The position numbers were made by a program, and so were the translations under genes. Below are positions 18,663-28,124 of a stretch of 64,000 bases of DNA, one piece after another (within the stretch, counting starts at the first letter, position 1; every line of letters begins with the position of its first letter). The notes under the pieces were generated by a model. It was not told where the DNA came from. It searched no databases and saw only the letters and a list, made by a program, of their open reading frames with translations. The stretch covers positions 1 through 64,000 of the forward strand of contig JALDYZ010000003.1 of NCBI GenBank assembly GCA_030028905.1, read 5' to 3'. The DNA comes from Ferirhizobium litorale. GTDB lineage: Bacteria > Pseudomonadota > Alphaproteobacteria > Rhizobiales > Rhizobiaceae.

Positions 18663-20195
18663 CTATTCGCTCCAGTAGACCTCGTTCAAGACGTTGGAGG
18701 GTATCGGCTCATCCTTCCACAGGCCTTTCAGGCGCTTGTCCCAGACACCGAGCTTTGGCATCACGAATAGATAAAGCGCCGGCACGTCCTCGGCGAGCAA
18801 CCTTTGGGCCTCCCCAAAGATCCTGTTCCGCTGCATCGGGTCCGTGGTTAGTTCTACGTCCTTAATCAACGAGTCAAACGCCGGATTGCGATAGTTGAAG
18901 TAGTACGGATCGCGAGAATAGATATCGATATCCATCGGCTCGGCATGGGCGACGATCGTCATCTCGTAGTCCCGGCCGGTGAACACATCCTGCACCCATT
19001 TGGCAGGAAACTCGGTCGGCTCGATGTTCATCGTCACTCCGATCTCGGAGAACAGCGCCTGCATCACCTCGGCGCTGCGGGGTGCATAGGACATTTGCGG
19101 CGTCTTGATCGTGAAGGTGAAACCGTCCGGATAGCCTGCTTCCGCGAGAAGTGCCTTCGCCTTGTCGGGATCATAGGGCAGCACCCCGGTCTCATCGACA
19201 TAGCCGGGGTCATTTGGCGTGTAGTGGCTGCCGATTTCGGTGCCGAGGCCCGACCACGCGCCTTCGATGAGCATTTCCCTGTCGATTGCCATCATCAGCG
19301 CCTGGCGCACCCGCTTGTCATCAAAGGGCTTGCGGGCATTGTTCATGCCGGCGACGACCTTCAGCTCCGTGTTGCCGATCACAGTTTGCAGCCGCGGATC
19401 GCCCTCGAATGATGCAATCAGTTCCGGCGCGCCGAATTCGGGAAAAGCGTCGACGCCACCGGATTTCAGCGCCGCGGCTTGCGCCTGCGGGTCGGAGATG
19501 AAGCGGAAGACCACCTGCTCAAGCTTGGCTGCCGCCTCCTTGTTCCAGTAGTCCTCGTTACGGACAAGTTCGACCCTGTCGCCCTTGATCCACTTGGAGA
19601 ATTTGAACGGCCCGGTGCCGACCGGCGCCGCCTTGTTGCCCTCAGCCGACTTCGTACCGACAATGCTCGACGACGGCCACGCCAACCAATAGATCAGGCT
19701 GCCGGCCGGCTGTTTCAACCGGAGCACCAAGGTCTGCGGATCGGGTGCTTCCACCGCGTCGATCGCCGCAAAGAAGCGTTTCTGCGGGTTGACCGATTCG
19801 TCTCCGCGGGCGCGGTCGATCGACGCCTTGGCGACCGAGGCGTCGAACACCTCGCCGTCATGAAAGGTCACCCCTTGCTCGAGGTGGAATGTATAGAGGA
19901 GCCCATCCTCGGAGATCTCCCAGCTCTTGGCGAGTTGCGGGCGGATTTTTCCATCCCGGTCGATGGTCACCAGCCCTTCGAAGATGTTTTGCCAAGTCAC
20001 CTGCCCAATAGCGACGGGAGCAGCGATCGTAGGATCCAGCCCGGCCGGTTCGATCCCCATTCCGAGAACCAGCGCGTTCCGGGCCTCACCGGCGTCTGCC
20101 TGGGCAGTGGCTGAGTATTCGGCTGTGAATGCAAGGGCGATTGCGGCAACCGCGAAAAATGCGCGGCGAGAAAAACTGCGGCTGTTCGGCATCAT
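18663..20195 (-). CDS. ABC transporter substrate-binding protein, family 5 (peptide type)
   Basis: A periplasmic binding protein of about 510 residues with an N-terminal signal peptide (SRRAFFAVAAIALAF with two arginines, possibly Tat-dependent). The mature part shows family 5 features: EPAGLDPTIAAP, WEISEDGLLYTFHLEQGVTFHDG and VRQALMMAIDREMLI. The start is uncertain: ATG at 20195 or 20192 follows GGGGAG at short spacing, and ATG at 20216 is possible. It delivers the ligand to the permeases encoded downstream. The ligand is unknown; a P1 peptidase gene just upstream hints at a peptide or amide. Confidence 0.9.
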   Translation of the reverse strand: MMPNSRSFSRRAFFAVAAIALAFTAEYSATAQADAGEARNALVLGMGIEPAGLDPTIAAPVAIGQVTWQNIFEGLVTIDRDGKIRPQLAKSWEISEDGLLYTFHLEQGVTFHDGEVFDASVAKASIDRARGDESVNPQKRFFAAIDAVEAPDPQTLVLRLKQPAGSLIYWLAWPSSSIVGTKSAEGNKAAPVGTGPFKFSKWIKGDRVELVRNEDYWNKEAAAKLEQVVFRFISDPQAQAAALKSGGVDAFPEFGAPELIASFEGDPRLQTVIGNTELKVVAGMNNARKPFDDKRVRQALMMAIDREMLIEGAWSGLGTEIGSHYTPNDPGYVDETGVLPYDPDKAKALLAEAGYPDGFTFTIKTPQMSYAPRSAEVMQALFSEIGVTMNIEPTEFPAKWVQDVFTGRDYEMTIVAHAEPMDIDIYSRDPYYFNYRNPAFDSLIKDVELTTDPMQRNRIFGEAQRLLAEDVPALYLFVMPKLGVWDKRLKGLWKDEPIPSNVLNEVYWSE

Positions 20196-20313
20196 GCTCC
20201 CCGTCGGCTGGCCCATGGCGATCAACCATTTCGCCGTACCGTTCGTGGCGCAATCTGTCATTTTGTGCTGCTTCGCACAATGGCGAATTGGCCCGTAGCG
20301 GTACGCGCAACGG

Positions 20314-21339
20314 CTACATCGCGAACGGATCGGCAATGCCGCCAGGGTGGAAACGCTCGTGCCAGGTCGCCTGGCTACCCGACACCGGCAGGCGGCGCGC
20401 CTCGAACACGCCGCGCGCGACCGCACGGGCGGTGACGATCGTCGCCAGGTGGCAAAGCTCCATGAACTGCGCATCATCCGAAAGCGGCTTCCGGCCAGTC
20501 GCAGCCACGAAGACCGTATCGCCATCGGCGGAGAGATGCGCCGGCAGGATGGCACGCGCCAGCCCGGCATGACCGAGCACCGAGAGGCGGTGCGCCTGTG
20601 CCTTGGTCAGCTTAGCATCGGTTGCGACCACGGCGATCGTCGTCGCCGTCAGGTTCACGCCCTTCAGCCGCATGACCGTATCGTTCTCCCCAAAACCATG
20701 CGGCATACCGAGTCCACCGAACTCGCCATCGACCTCGAAGGGGGCGGCCCAGAAGTGCGGCCCGTCGCCGATCGTCGGAGAACCGAGCGCATTGACCGCC
20801 ACGATCGCGGCAACGACGTGCCCGGAAGAAGCGCGGGCGCTCGCCGACCCAAGCCCGCCCTTGCAGCTTGCCGTCGTCGCACCGGTACCGGCACCGACGG
20901 TGCCGAGTTCGAAGGCACCATCGGTCGCGGCTTTGAACGCCGTATATCCCATGTCACGATAGGGCGAATGCAGGCCCCAGTCCTTGTTGCCGCCGTTCAG
21001 CAGGTCCATCAGGATCGCCTGCGGCACGATTGGCACGCGGGCTGTTCCTACCTGCAGACCCCGGCCAATCTCCCGCAGGCCAGCTTGCACGCCGCCCGCC
21101 GCATCGAGGCCGAAGGCAGAGCCACCCGAGAGCACGAAGGCATCCACCTTCTCGACGGTTTTCGCAGGATCCAGTAACTCCGTATCGCGTCCGCCCGGCG
21201 CGCCCCCGAAGACCGATCCGGATGCCGCCGCTGGCTCGTCGAATACGATTGCCGTCACCCCGGAGCCGAGATCGAGATCGGTTGCATGCCCGACCGCCAC
21301 GCCGTCTACATCGGTCAACAAGTTCCGCAATGCAGTCAC
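20314..21339 (-). CDS. P1/S58-family peptidase (DmpA/NylC type)
   Basis: A 341-residue member of the DmpA/L-aminopeptidase D-esterase family, which self-cleaves to expose a catalytic Ser or Thr. Visible family marks are TDVDGVAVGHAT near the start, LSGGSAFGLDAAGGV (about 70-84), VGAGTGATTASCKGG (148-162) and TTIAVVATDAKLTKAQA (233-249), whose first Thr aligns with the nucleophile. The residue before it is Ala232 rather than the Gly or Asn I recall from DmpA or NylC. Start is GTG at 21339, preceded by GGGAGGAG at six bases. It sits between an aminotransferase gene and a peptide-type importer. Confidence 0.85.
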   Translation of the reverse strand: MTALRNLLTDVDGVAVGHATDLDLGSGVTAIVFDEPAAASGSVFGGAPGGRDTELLDPAKTVEKVDAFVLSGGSAFGLDAAGGVQAGLREIGRGLQVGTARVPIVPQAILMDLLNGGNKDWGLHSPYRDMGYTAFKAATDGAFELGTVGAGTGATTASCKGGLGSASARASSGHVVAAIVAVNALGSPTIGDGPHFWAAPFEVDGEFGGLGMPHGFGENDTVMRLKGVNLTATTIAVVATDAKLTKAQAHRLSVLGHAGLARAILPAHLSADGDTVFVAATGRKPLSDDAQFMELCHLATIVTARAVARGVFEARRLPVSGSQATWHERFHPGGIADPFAM

Positions 21340-21457
21340 CTTGTGCTCCTCCCAGCTCGCACCTATTGAAATAATATTTGCCGCAACAGGCAGGCGAGGG
21401 GAAGGCCCGACATGACGCTCAACCGCTTCACGACGCTGACGGTACCTCGCGCCGATC

Positions 21458-22642
21458 TCAAGCCGACGGAAGGTTGAAACTCGCGAGCCTCTCACGCAAG
21501 GTTCCGATTGTCGGAACATCGGCATTCGCAAAGGCAAAACGCAGGAACGGCTCCTGTCCCGGGCCGAAATAGACGCCCGGCAGGCAGACTACGCCGGCAT
21601 CCTTGGCAAGCCGTTCCGCGACAAAGGCCGAGGAAACACCTTCGAACGGGTGGCGTATGAAGGCGAAATATGCGCCGACCGCTTCCATCCGCCACATGGG
21701 AAGATCGGCCATCACCGCTTTCAGGGCATCGGTGCGGTGCATGATTTCCTCCCGGTTGCCGCGCCGCCAGTCATCCAGCGTCGGAATGGCTTTCGCCAGT
21801 GCCGCCTGCGCCGCCCGAGGGGCGCAGATCTGCAGGTTGTCCATGATCTTCGTGACCTGCTCGATCACTGCCGGCCCGGCCGTGATCGCACCAAGGCGAT
21901 GGCCCGGAATGCAGAAGGATTTGGAGAAACTATAGAGCAGGATCAGCGTATCCTCCCAACCGGGGATCGAGAGCAGTTCATGCGGCCGCTCCGCTCCTTC
22001 AGGCAGGAAGTCGCGATAGGTTTCGTCGAGTACCAGCCAGACGCCCTTGCGGCGGCAGATATCGAAGATCTCGCGCAGAAGCCCGGCCGGATAGACGGCT
22101 CCGGTCGGATTGTTCGGCGTCACAAGAACGAGCGCTTTCACGCCATCGACCAGCGCCGCTTCCACCGCCGCCGTATCGGGCAGGAACGAGCGCGACGCAT
22201 CGCATTCGATGAACACCGTGCCGACGCCGAGCATGGAGAGCGTCGTTTCCTGGTTGAAGTAGAACGGGATGGTCATCGCCAGCCTGTCGCCGGCGCCGGC
22301 AATCGCCATCGCGGCGCACATGAAGGCCTGGTTTGCCCCGGAGGTGATGTGAATGTGGTCTGCGGCAATTGTTGCCCCGTAGAGCGTGCTGACGTGCTGC
22401 ACATAGGCCTCTCTCAACACCGACTCGCCTTCGATTGCGCCGTAGCCGGTATAGTCCGTCGAACCCGCGGCCTCTGAAAGCCAGCGCAACATGTCGGGGT
22501 GGGCGGGATAGCCGGGCACTGCCTGCGACAGGTCGATCAGGGGGCCGTTCTGCCCGTGGTAGGCCTGCGCCCAGGAAAGCACCGCCGGGACGGGCGGCTG
22601 CGACAGTGAGGCGACAAGCGGATTGAATGCGGGATGGGGCAT
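21458..22642 (-). CDS. PLP-dependent aminotransferase, class I/II
   Basis: A 394-residue fold-type I aminotransferase. It carries the cofactor-binding segments TSGANQAF (100-107), TPNNPTGAVY (175-184) and LVLDETYRDF, the Schiff-base lysine in SFSKSFCIPGHRLG (Lys241) and a C-terminal FLRFAFA arginine. It transfers an amino group from an amino acid to a 2-oxo acid, with unknown specificity. It begins 18 bp after the LysR gene on the same strand and 118 bp before the P1 peptidase gene, so it probably shares their transcript and acts on the product of peptide or amide cleavage. Confidence 0.88.
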   Translation of the reverse strand: MPHPAFNPLVASLSQPPVPAVLSWAQAYHGQNGPLIDLSQAVPGYPAHPDMLRWLSEAAGSTDYTGYGAIEGESVLREAYVQHVSTLYGATIAADHIHITSGANQAFMCAAMAIAGAGDRLAMTIPFYFNQETTLSMLGVGTVFIECDASRSFLPDTAAVEAALVDGVKALVLVTPNNPTGAVYPAGLLREIFDICRRKGVWLVLDETYRDFLPEGAERPHELLSIPGWEDTLILLYSFSKSFCIPGHRLGAITAGPAVIEQVTKIMDNLQICAPRAAQAALAKAIPTLDDWRRGNREEIMHRTDALKAVMADLPMWRMEAVGAYFAFIRHPFEGVSSAFVAERLAKDAGVVCLPGVYFGPGQEPFLRFAFANADVPTIGTLRERLASFNLPSA

Positions 22643-22660
22643 GTAGGACTTCCTGGTGGC

Positions 22661-23710
22661 TTAGCTGTTCTGCGTTGCAATCTTCCGGCGAACCGGAGCG
22701 CTCTTGCGGGGTTTCGATTTTGTTGGCGAGGCGGCCCCATCATCGGGGAGCGACGGGGGCGCATCGCCTGTCCTGCTGCCCTTGCCGCGAAGGATGTGAC
22801 GCGCCGAGGCCTGTGGTTCAGCTATTCGGTCGTTCTCGAGCGTGGCAAACAGCCAATCGACAAAGACCTTGACGATCGGCGCGGCACGCACCTCGTTGCG
22901 GCAGGCGACATAAAACGCGTCCTGTGCTGGCACAGCCAGGTCGAACGGGATTGTGAGTTCACCCCTGGCCAGCAGGTGGCTGGCGGTGATGGTATCCCCG
23001 AGTGCCACGCCCTGGCCGTGGATGGCCGCTTCGGTCGAAAGACGTGCGTCACTCATGTAGTGCTGACGCCCGCGCGGCATGTCGAGAATGTCGGCGGCGG
23101 CGAGCCAAGTGTTCCATTCTCGGCCATCGTCGCCGTGCAGCAACGTGTGGTCGCGCAGGTCCCTGATCGAGCGCAAGGGGCGACTGTTGAGCAGGGAAGG
23201 GGAGACGACGGGAAACAATTCGAGATTGCTCCAGCGCCGGATCCAGCAATCGCTCCATTGACCATCACCATAGAGGACGCAGACATCGAGATCCGGCGAG
23301 CGGATACGGTTCGGATCGTTCGCTGCCTCGAGCGAGAGGCTGATTTCCGGGAACTGCTCGCTGAACTCATTCAACCGCGGCAACATCCAGTGCGAGAGAA
23401 GTGCCGAAACGCAGGAGATCCGCAGCGCGCCGCTGGTTGTTGGCCGCGTCATCAGCGCCGTAGCTGCCGCAATGCTATCGAAGGCATTGGTGACGGCCGG
23501 AAGCAGAAGCGCACCCTGAGGAGTCAATTTCAGGCGCTTGCCGCCGCGCTCGAACAACGGAGCATCGAAGGTTGCCTCCAACGCTCGGATCTGATGGCTG
23601 ATCGCCCCATGGGTAACGTTCAGCTCCCGCGCTGCGGCCGAAACCGACCCACGCCGGGCAGCAGCCTCGAAGGCGCGCAGCGGATTGAGTGGCGGCAGGC
23701 GGGCGGACAT
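22661..23710 (-). CDS. LysR-family regulator
   Basis: A 349-residue GcvA-like LysR protein. The N-terminal winged helix reads LRAFEAAARRGSVSAAARELNVTHGAISHQIRALE, given here in pieces: AFEAAARRGSVSAAAREL and THGAISHQIRALE. It is followed by an inducer-binding domain. The last 45 or so residues form an unusually basic tail (TKSKPRKSAPVRRKIA) not typical of the family. It precedes the aminotransferase and importer genes and is divergent from the agmatinase-family gene, so it may control both directions from the 183-bp gap. Confidence 0.9.
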   Translation of the reverse strand: MSARLPPLNPLRAFEAAARRGSVSAAARELNVTHGAISHQIRALEATFDAPLFERGGKRLKLTPQGALLLPAVTNAFDSIAAATALMTRPTTSGALRISCVSALLSHWMLPRLNEFSEQFPEISLSLEAANDPNRIRSPDLDVCVLYGDGQWSDCWIRRWSNLELFPVVSPSLLNSRPLRSIRDLRDHTLLHGDDGREWNTWLAAADILDMPRGRQHYMSDARLSTEAAIHGQGVALGDTITASHLLARGELTIPFDLAVPAQDAFYVACRNEVRAAPIVKVFVDWLFATLENDRIAEPQASARHILRGKGSRTGDAPPSLPDDGAASPTKSKPRKSAPVRRKIATQNS

Positions 23711-23893
23711 CGCGGCTCCGAGCGAGGTTGTGAATATTTCTCACACCAAACGCTATAACAATGTCAATTGCATTTCCAACAGTTTTGTTACGTAATAGGC
23801 GACAATAACAATAAGAACATGGGGAACGCCGTACGAGGTCACGATCGTGGCCTGCCGACCCCTGCTATCCGCACGTAGAAGAGCGAGGGTGTC

Positions 23894-24955
23894 ATGTCGT
23901 GGAATGAAGACAAGCTGAAGGATCTGCAGGCGAAGTTCGGTGAAAGCCAGGGCAGCGCCATTCACGATCCGAAGTTCCGCCGCGTCGCGGAAAAGATCAT
24001 CACCGAGAGCGGTACCCGGCTTGCGCCCTATGCCGGCATCCCGACCTTCCTTTCTGCCCCCTCCAGGCCGATCGACCAGAAGAACCCCGATTTCGGCGAC
24101 CTGCAGGTCGCAATCCTCGGCGTCCCCATGGACCTCGGAGTTACCAACCGCAACGGCTCCCGCTTCGGGCCCCGGGCACTGCGCACCATCGAGCGTATCG
24201 GCCCCTACAATCACGTTCTCGAATGCGCGCCGTGCTTCGACCTGCGCGTGGCCGATATCGGCGATATCGGTTTCACGAGCCGCTATCGCCTGGAACAGAG
24301 CCATGTCGATATCGAGAAGCGCCTCAACCAGATCGTCGATGCCGGAGTCGTGCCGCTGTCGGTCGGGGGTGACCACTCGATCACCTACCCGATCCTCAAG
24401 GCCGTCGGCAAGAATCAGCCCGTCGGCCTCATCCACATCGACGCCCATTGCGATACCAGCGGGCCGTTCGACCAGACGAAATTCCACCATGCCGGGCCGT
24501 TCCGCAACGCCGTCCTCGACGGCGTGCTCGATCCGACCCGCACGGTGCAGATCGGCATCCGCGGCGCGGCCGAGTATCTCTGGGAGTTCTCCTATGCGTC
24601 CGGCATGACCGTGATCCACGCCGAGGAAGTGACCGGCATGGGTATGCCTGCAATCATCGAGAAGGCGAAGGCCATCGTCGGCGACGGTCCCACCTATCTC
24701 TCGTTTGATATCGACAGCGTCGATCCGAGCTTCGCACCCGGCACCGGAACGCCGGAAATCGGCGGGTTCACGACGCGCGAAGTGCTGGAATTGATCCGCG
24801 GCCTCAAGGGCGTCAATCTGGTGGGCGGTGACGTGGTCGAGGTTGCGCCGCAATACGACGCGACCACGAACACAGCACAGGTCGGCGCACAGGTGCTCTT
24901 TGAAATCCTGAGCCTGATGGTCTACAGCCCATGGGTGAACGGCAAACGGGCCTGA
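23894..24955 (+). CDS. Agmatinase/guanidino-acid ureohydrolase family protein
   Basis: A 353-residue ureohydrolase with all binuclear manganese ligands: GGDHSIT (His161), HIDAHCDT (Asp183, His185, Asp187) and SFDIDSVDPSFAPGTGTPE (Asp272, Asp274). These enzymes release urea from agmatine, guanidinobutyrate, guanidinopropionate or similar compounds. The sequence alone does not decide the substrate, and the loop after the second motif reads FHHAGPFRNAV rather than the usual HGTPFR, which may reflect a different substrate. The start follows a GAGGGTG site. A polyamine-type importer follows, suggesting uptake and hydrolysis of the same guanidino compound. Confidence 0.88.
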   Translation: MSWNEDKLKDLQAKFGESQGSAIHDPKFRRVAEKIITESGTRLAPYAGIPTFLSAPSRPIDQKNPDFGDLQVAILGVPMDLGVTNRNGSRFGPRALRTIERIGPYNHVLECAPCFDLRVADIGDIGFTSRYRLEQSHVDIEKRLNQIVDAGVVPLSVGGDHSITYPILKAVGKNQPVGLIHIDAHCDTSGPFDQTKFHHAGPFRNAVLDGVLDPTRTVQIGIRGAAEYLWEFSYASGMTVIHAEEVTGMGMPAIIEKAKAIVGDGPTYLSFDIDSVDPSFAPGTGTPEIGGFTTREVLELIRGLKGVNLVGGDVVEVAPQYDATTNTAQVGAQVLFEILSLMVYSPWVNGKRA

Positions 24956-25074
24956 TTGCTTCCGCGCGGGCGCCCAGTGGTGAACCACCGGTTCCGGCCG
25001 CGACAACCATTTGGGCTCCTTGCCAAAAAAGAGTATGAAAAGCATATACGAATGAAACAAAAGGGAACAAAAAA

Positions 25075-26163
25075 ATGACCAAAATTCTAAACAGCAACAT
25101 CAGCCGCCGCACGGTGCTGGGGGCCGGTCTCGCCGGCGCCAGCATGCTGGCGATGCCATCCATTCTGCGCGCGCAGGACAAGTCCCTGAAGGTCGGCGTC
25201 TATGGCGGCTACTTCAAGAAGTCCTTCGACGAGCATATCTTCCCGGAATTCACCAAAGCGACCGGGATTGCCATCGAATCCGTAGCGGAGCCGACCGGCG
25301 AGGCATGGCTTGTCCAGCTCGAGCAGGCGGCGAAGGCCGGCCAGGCGCCCGCTGACGTTTCGATGATGTCGCAGGTCGCCATGCTGAAGGGCCAGGCGAC
25401 CGAACTCTGGACGCCGTTCGACATGAGCAAGATCAAGAACGGCTCCAATCTGCTTGACCACTTCGTCAACAAGTATCCGGATGGTCGCATTGCGGGCATC
25501 GGCGCCGTGGCATGGTACATCACCCTGGTGACCAACACCGATGCCTATCCGGAACCGCCGACCACGTGGCAGGCGCTGTGGGACCCGGCGAACGAAGGCA
25601 AACTTGGCCTGCTGGCCCTTGTTTCCAACTCTTTCCTCCTCGAAGTGACGGCCAAGACCTTCATGGGCGGCACCAACGCCCTCGATACTGAGGAAGGTAT
25701 CCTCAAGGCCTTCGAAAAACTCGCCGAAGTCAAGCCGAACGTGGCTCTCTGGTATCGTGACGAAGCCCAGTTCGAACAGGCGCTGAAGTCCGGAGAGATC
25801 CCGATGGGCCAGTACTATCACGACGTGACTGGCCTTGCCGCCGCTGACGGCCAGCCGGTCCGCTCCACCTTCCCCAAGGAAGGCGGCATCCAGGATTCGG
25901 GTTGCTGGGCGCTGTCACGTGCATCGGGCAAGGGCGACGAGGCGCATGTCTTCATCGACTACATGTGTCAGCCGGCGATCCAGGCGACGCTGTCGCGCAA
26001 GGTCGGCACCGCGCCTACGGTCAAACGCGACCTGCTCGACCTGACCCCGGAGGAATTCGCAGCCGTCTCCTCCGATATCGAGCCGATCATCCCGCGCTAC
26101 GATCTCTACCAGACCAAATCGGATTGGCTGAACCAGAAGTGGACCGAACTCATCGTCGGTTGA
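25075..26163 (+). CDS. Polyamine-type ABC transporter substrate-binding protein (PotD-like)
   Basis: A 362-residue periplasmic binding protein with a twin-arginine type signal (ISRRTVLGAGLAGAS) ending near ILRAQD. The mature part is of the PotD/Fe3+ binding class: LKVGVYGGYFKKSF and the WYRDEAQFEQALKSGEIP segment. It probably binds a cationic amine or guanidino compound, given the upstream ureohydrolase gene. A hairpin followed by T residues separates it from the ATPase gene, as expected where the binding protein must be made in excess. Confidence 0.88.
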   Translation: MTKILNSNISRRTVLGAGLAGASMLAMPSILRAQDKSLKVGVYGGYFKKSFDEHIFPEFTKATGIAIESVAEPTGEAWLVQLEQAAKAGQAPADVSMMSQVAMLKGQATELWTPFDMSKIKNGSNLLDHFVNKYPDGRIAGIGAVAWYITLVTNTDAYPEPPTTWQALWDPANEGKLGLLALVSNSFLLEVTAKTFMGGTNALDTEEGILKAFEKLAEVKPNVALWYRDEAQFEQALKSGEIPMGQYYHDVTGLAAADGQPVRSTFPKEGGIQDSGCWALSRASGKGDEAHVFIDYMCQPAIQATLSRKVGTAPTVKRDLLDLTPEEFAAVSSDIEPIIPRYDLYQTKSDWLNQKWTELIVG

Positions 26164-26183
26164 CACTAGCCCACCTGAAGACC

Positions 26184-26213
26184 GGGGCCGCCGCTGCGAG
26201 GCGGCCCCCTTTT
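26184..26213 (+). terminator. Attenuating terminator between binding protein and ATPase genes
   Basis: A nine-bp perfect GC stem, GGGGCCGCC (26184-26192) and GGCGGCCCC (26200-26208), has a seven-base loop and is followed by CTTTT. It lies between the stop of the binding-protein gene and the ATG of the ATPase gene. It is likely to cut transcription partially, or to protect the upstream message. Confidence 0.8.
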
Positions 26214-26235
26214 GAACTGACCAGAAGGAACCTGG

Positions 26236-27273
26236 ATGTCCGGTCTCGCCCTCAACAGCGTCACGAAAGAATTCGGCAGTTTCACCGCGGTGAAATCAGT
26301 GCAACTGAACGTTCCGCACGGCACGTTCGTCTGCATGCTCGGTCCGTCCGGTTGCGGCAAGACGACCTTGCTGCGGATGATCGCCGGCCTCGACAGCCCG
26401 ACCGATGGCGCCATCGTTCTCGACGATGAAGACATTACCAAGATCCCTACTCACAAGCGCAATCTCGGAATGGTGTTCCAGTCGCTGGCACTTTTCCCGC
26501 ATCTGACCGTCGGCGAGAACATCGCCTATCCGCTGCGTATCCGCGGCGTCGACGCCGCCACCCAGAAGAAGCGCGTCGATGAACTTTTGGCGATGATCCA
26601 TCTGACCGGCTATGCCGACCGCCCGGTCACCAAGCTCTCCGGTGGCCAGCGCCAGCGTGTCGCCATTGCCCGCGCTCTTGCGATCTCGCCAAAACTCTTC
26701 CTGCTCGACGAGCCTCTTTCGGCGCTTGATGCGAAGCTGCGCGAGGCCATGCAGGTGGAATTGCGGCAGTTGCAGCAACAGCTCGGAATCACGACCATTG
26801 TCGTCACCCACGACCAGCGCGAAGCCATGACAATGGCCGATACCGTTGTCGTGATGAATGGCGGCGAAATCCGGCAGGCCGCGAGCCCGATCGAGATCTA
26901 TCGAAAGCCCGCCGACCGCTTCGTCGCCGACTTCATCGGCATGACCAACCTGCTCGACACGGAAACGGACAGCGCCGGTCGCGCCATCGTGCTGGGCCAT
27001 GCCGCCGAAGGGATCGTATTGCCGGACGATCTCAAGAAAGCCACACTTTCCGTGCGCCCGGAGGACGTTCACCTCACGGCACCGGGGGAGGGCACCTTGA
27101 CCGGCAAGGTCACCTTCATCCGCGATCTCGGCGGCACGATCGAGACCTTCGTCGACGTCGCCGGCAAGCAGATCGTCGCCGTCTCGACACCGCGCGAGCG
27201 CCCCGCGGTCACCGTTGGCCAGAACGTCGGCATCAATCTCACTCCTGATGTCTGCGTGGTGCTGAAAAAATGA
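26236..27273 (+). CDS. Polyamine-type ABC transporter ATPase (PotA-like)
   Basis: A 345-residue ABC ATPase with Walker A GPSGCGKTT, signature [10 protein letters not shown] and Walker B LFLLDEPLSALD, followed by a C-terminal TOBE-type regulatory domain (about 270-345; SVRPEDVHLT). It powers the importer whose permeases follow. Its stop overlaps the next start in an ATGA arrangement. Confidence 0.93.
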   Translation: MSGLALNSVTKEFGSFTAVKSVQLNVPHGTFVCMLGPSGCGKTTLLRMIAGLDSPTDGAIVLDDEDITKIPTHKRNLGMVFQSLALFPHLTVGENIAYPLRIRGVDAATQKKRVDELLAMIHLTGYADRPVTKLSGGQRQRVAIARALAISPKLFLLDEPLSALDAKLREAMQVELRQLQQQLGITTIVVTHDQREAMTMADTVVVMNGGEIRQAASPIEIYRKPADRFVADFIGMTNLLDTETDSAGRAIVLGHAAEGIVLPDDLKKATLSVRPEDVHLTAPGEGTLTGKVTFIRDLGGTIETFVDVAGKQIVAVSTPRERPAVTVGQNVGINLTPDVCVVLKK

Positions 27274-28124
27274 GACGCGAAGCACCGCAATCCCTGGCAG
27301 ACTACGCACCGCTCATCTTTCCGGCGGGCATGCTGACCGTCTTTTTCGTGATTCCGTTCGGAACGATGATCGCCGTCAGTTTCTTTCAGCGCCTCCAGGG
27401 CGCATTCTACGAGCCGGCATTCGTGTTTTCGAACTATGCCCGCTTCCTCAGCACCTTCTTTGCCGGCGTACTCGGCTTCTCGCTTTTCCTGGCGATCTCC
27501 GTCGCTGTCTGCTGCGTGCTGCTCGGCATCCCCTTTACCTACCTGCTAACCCGCATGCAGAGGAAGACCCAGGTCGTCTGGCTGGTGGCGCTGCTGTCGA
27601 TCCTGTCGTTGTCGGAAGTCATCATCGGCTTTGCCTGGTCGACGCTCTTTTCCCGCACCGCCGGCATCACCAACCTTTTCGTGGCCCTCGGCGCTATGGA
27701 GAAGCCTGTAGCGCTATCACCGAGCTTCGGCGCCGTGCTGACCGGCATGGTCTACCAGGCATTCCCCTACACGGTGCTGATCCTGTATCCAGCGCTCGTG
27801 CGTCTCGATCCGACGCTCACCGAAGCGGCGCGGACGCTCGGCGCCTCGCCGGTCAAGGCATTTTTCACCGTTGTGGTACCGGCGCTGCGCAACACCGTCA
27901 TCGCGACGCTGATCATGGTCTTCATTTTCGCGCTCGGTTCCTACCTGCTGCCGCAATTGCTCGGCCGCCCGCAGCACTGGACACTGTCAGTGCTGATCAC
28001 CGACCAGGCGATCTATCAGTCGAACATGCCGTTCGCGGCGGCGATGGCGGTGTTCCTTGTCCTCGTCACGCTTGCCCTCGTCGGGCTGACTCTCTTTATC
28101 GGGCGCAAGGGGGAAGCGGCATGA
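27270..28124 (+). CDS. Polyamine-type ABC transporter permease (PotB-like)
   Basis: A 284-residue inner-membrane permease with about six spans and the EAA loop LTEAARTLGASPVKAFF near residue 190. It is of the PotB/CysT class. It overlaps the ATPase gene upstream and the second permease gene downstream by four bases each, so translation is coupled. Confidence 0.92.
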   Translation: MRREAPQSLADYAPLIFPAGMLTVFFVIPFGTMIAVSFFQRLQGAFYEPAFVFSNYARFLSTFFAGVLGFSLFLAISVAVCCVLLGIPFTYLLTRMQRKTQVVWLVALLSILSLSEVIIGFAWSTLFSRTAGITNLFVALGAMEKPVALSPSFGAVLTGMVYQAFPYTVLILYPALVRLDPTLTEAARTLGASPVKAFFTVVVPALRNTVIATLIMVFIFALGSYLLPQLLGRPQHWTLSVLITDQAIYQSNMPFAAAMAVFLVLVTLALVGLTLFIGRKGEAA

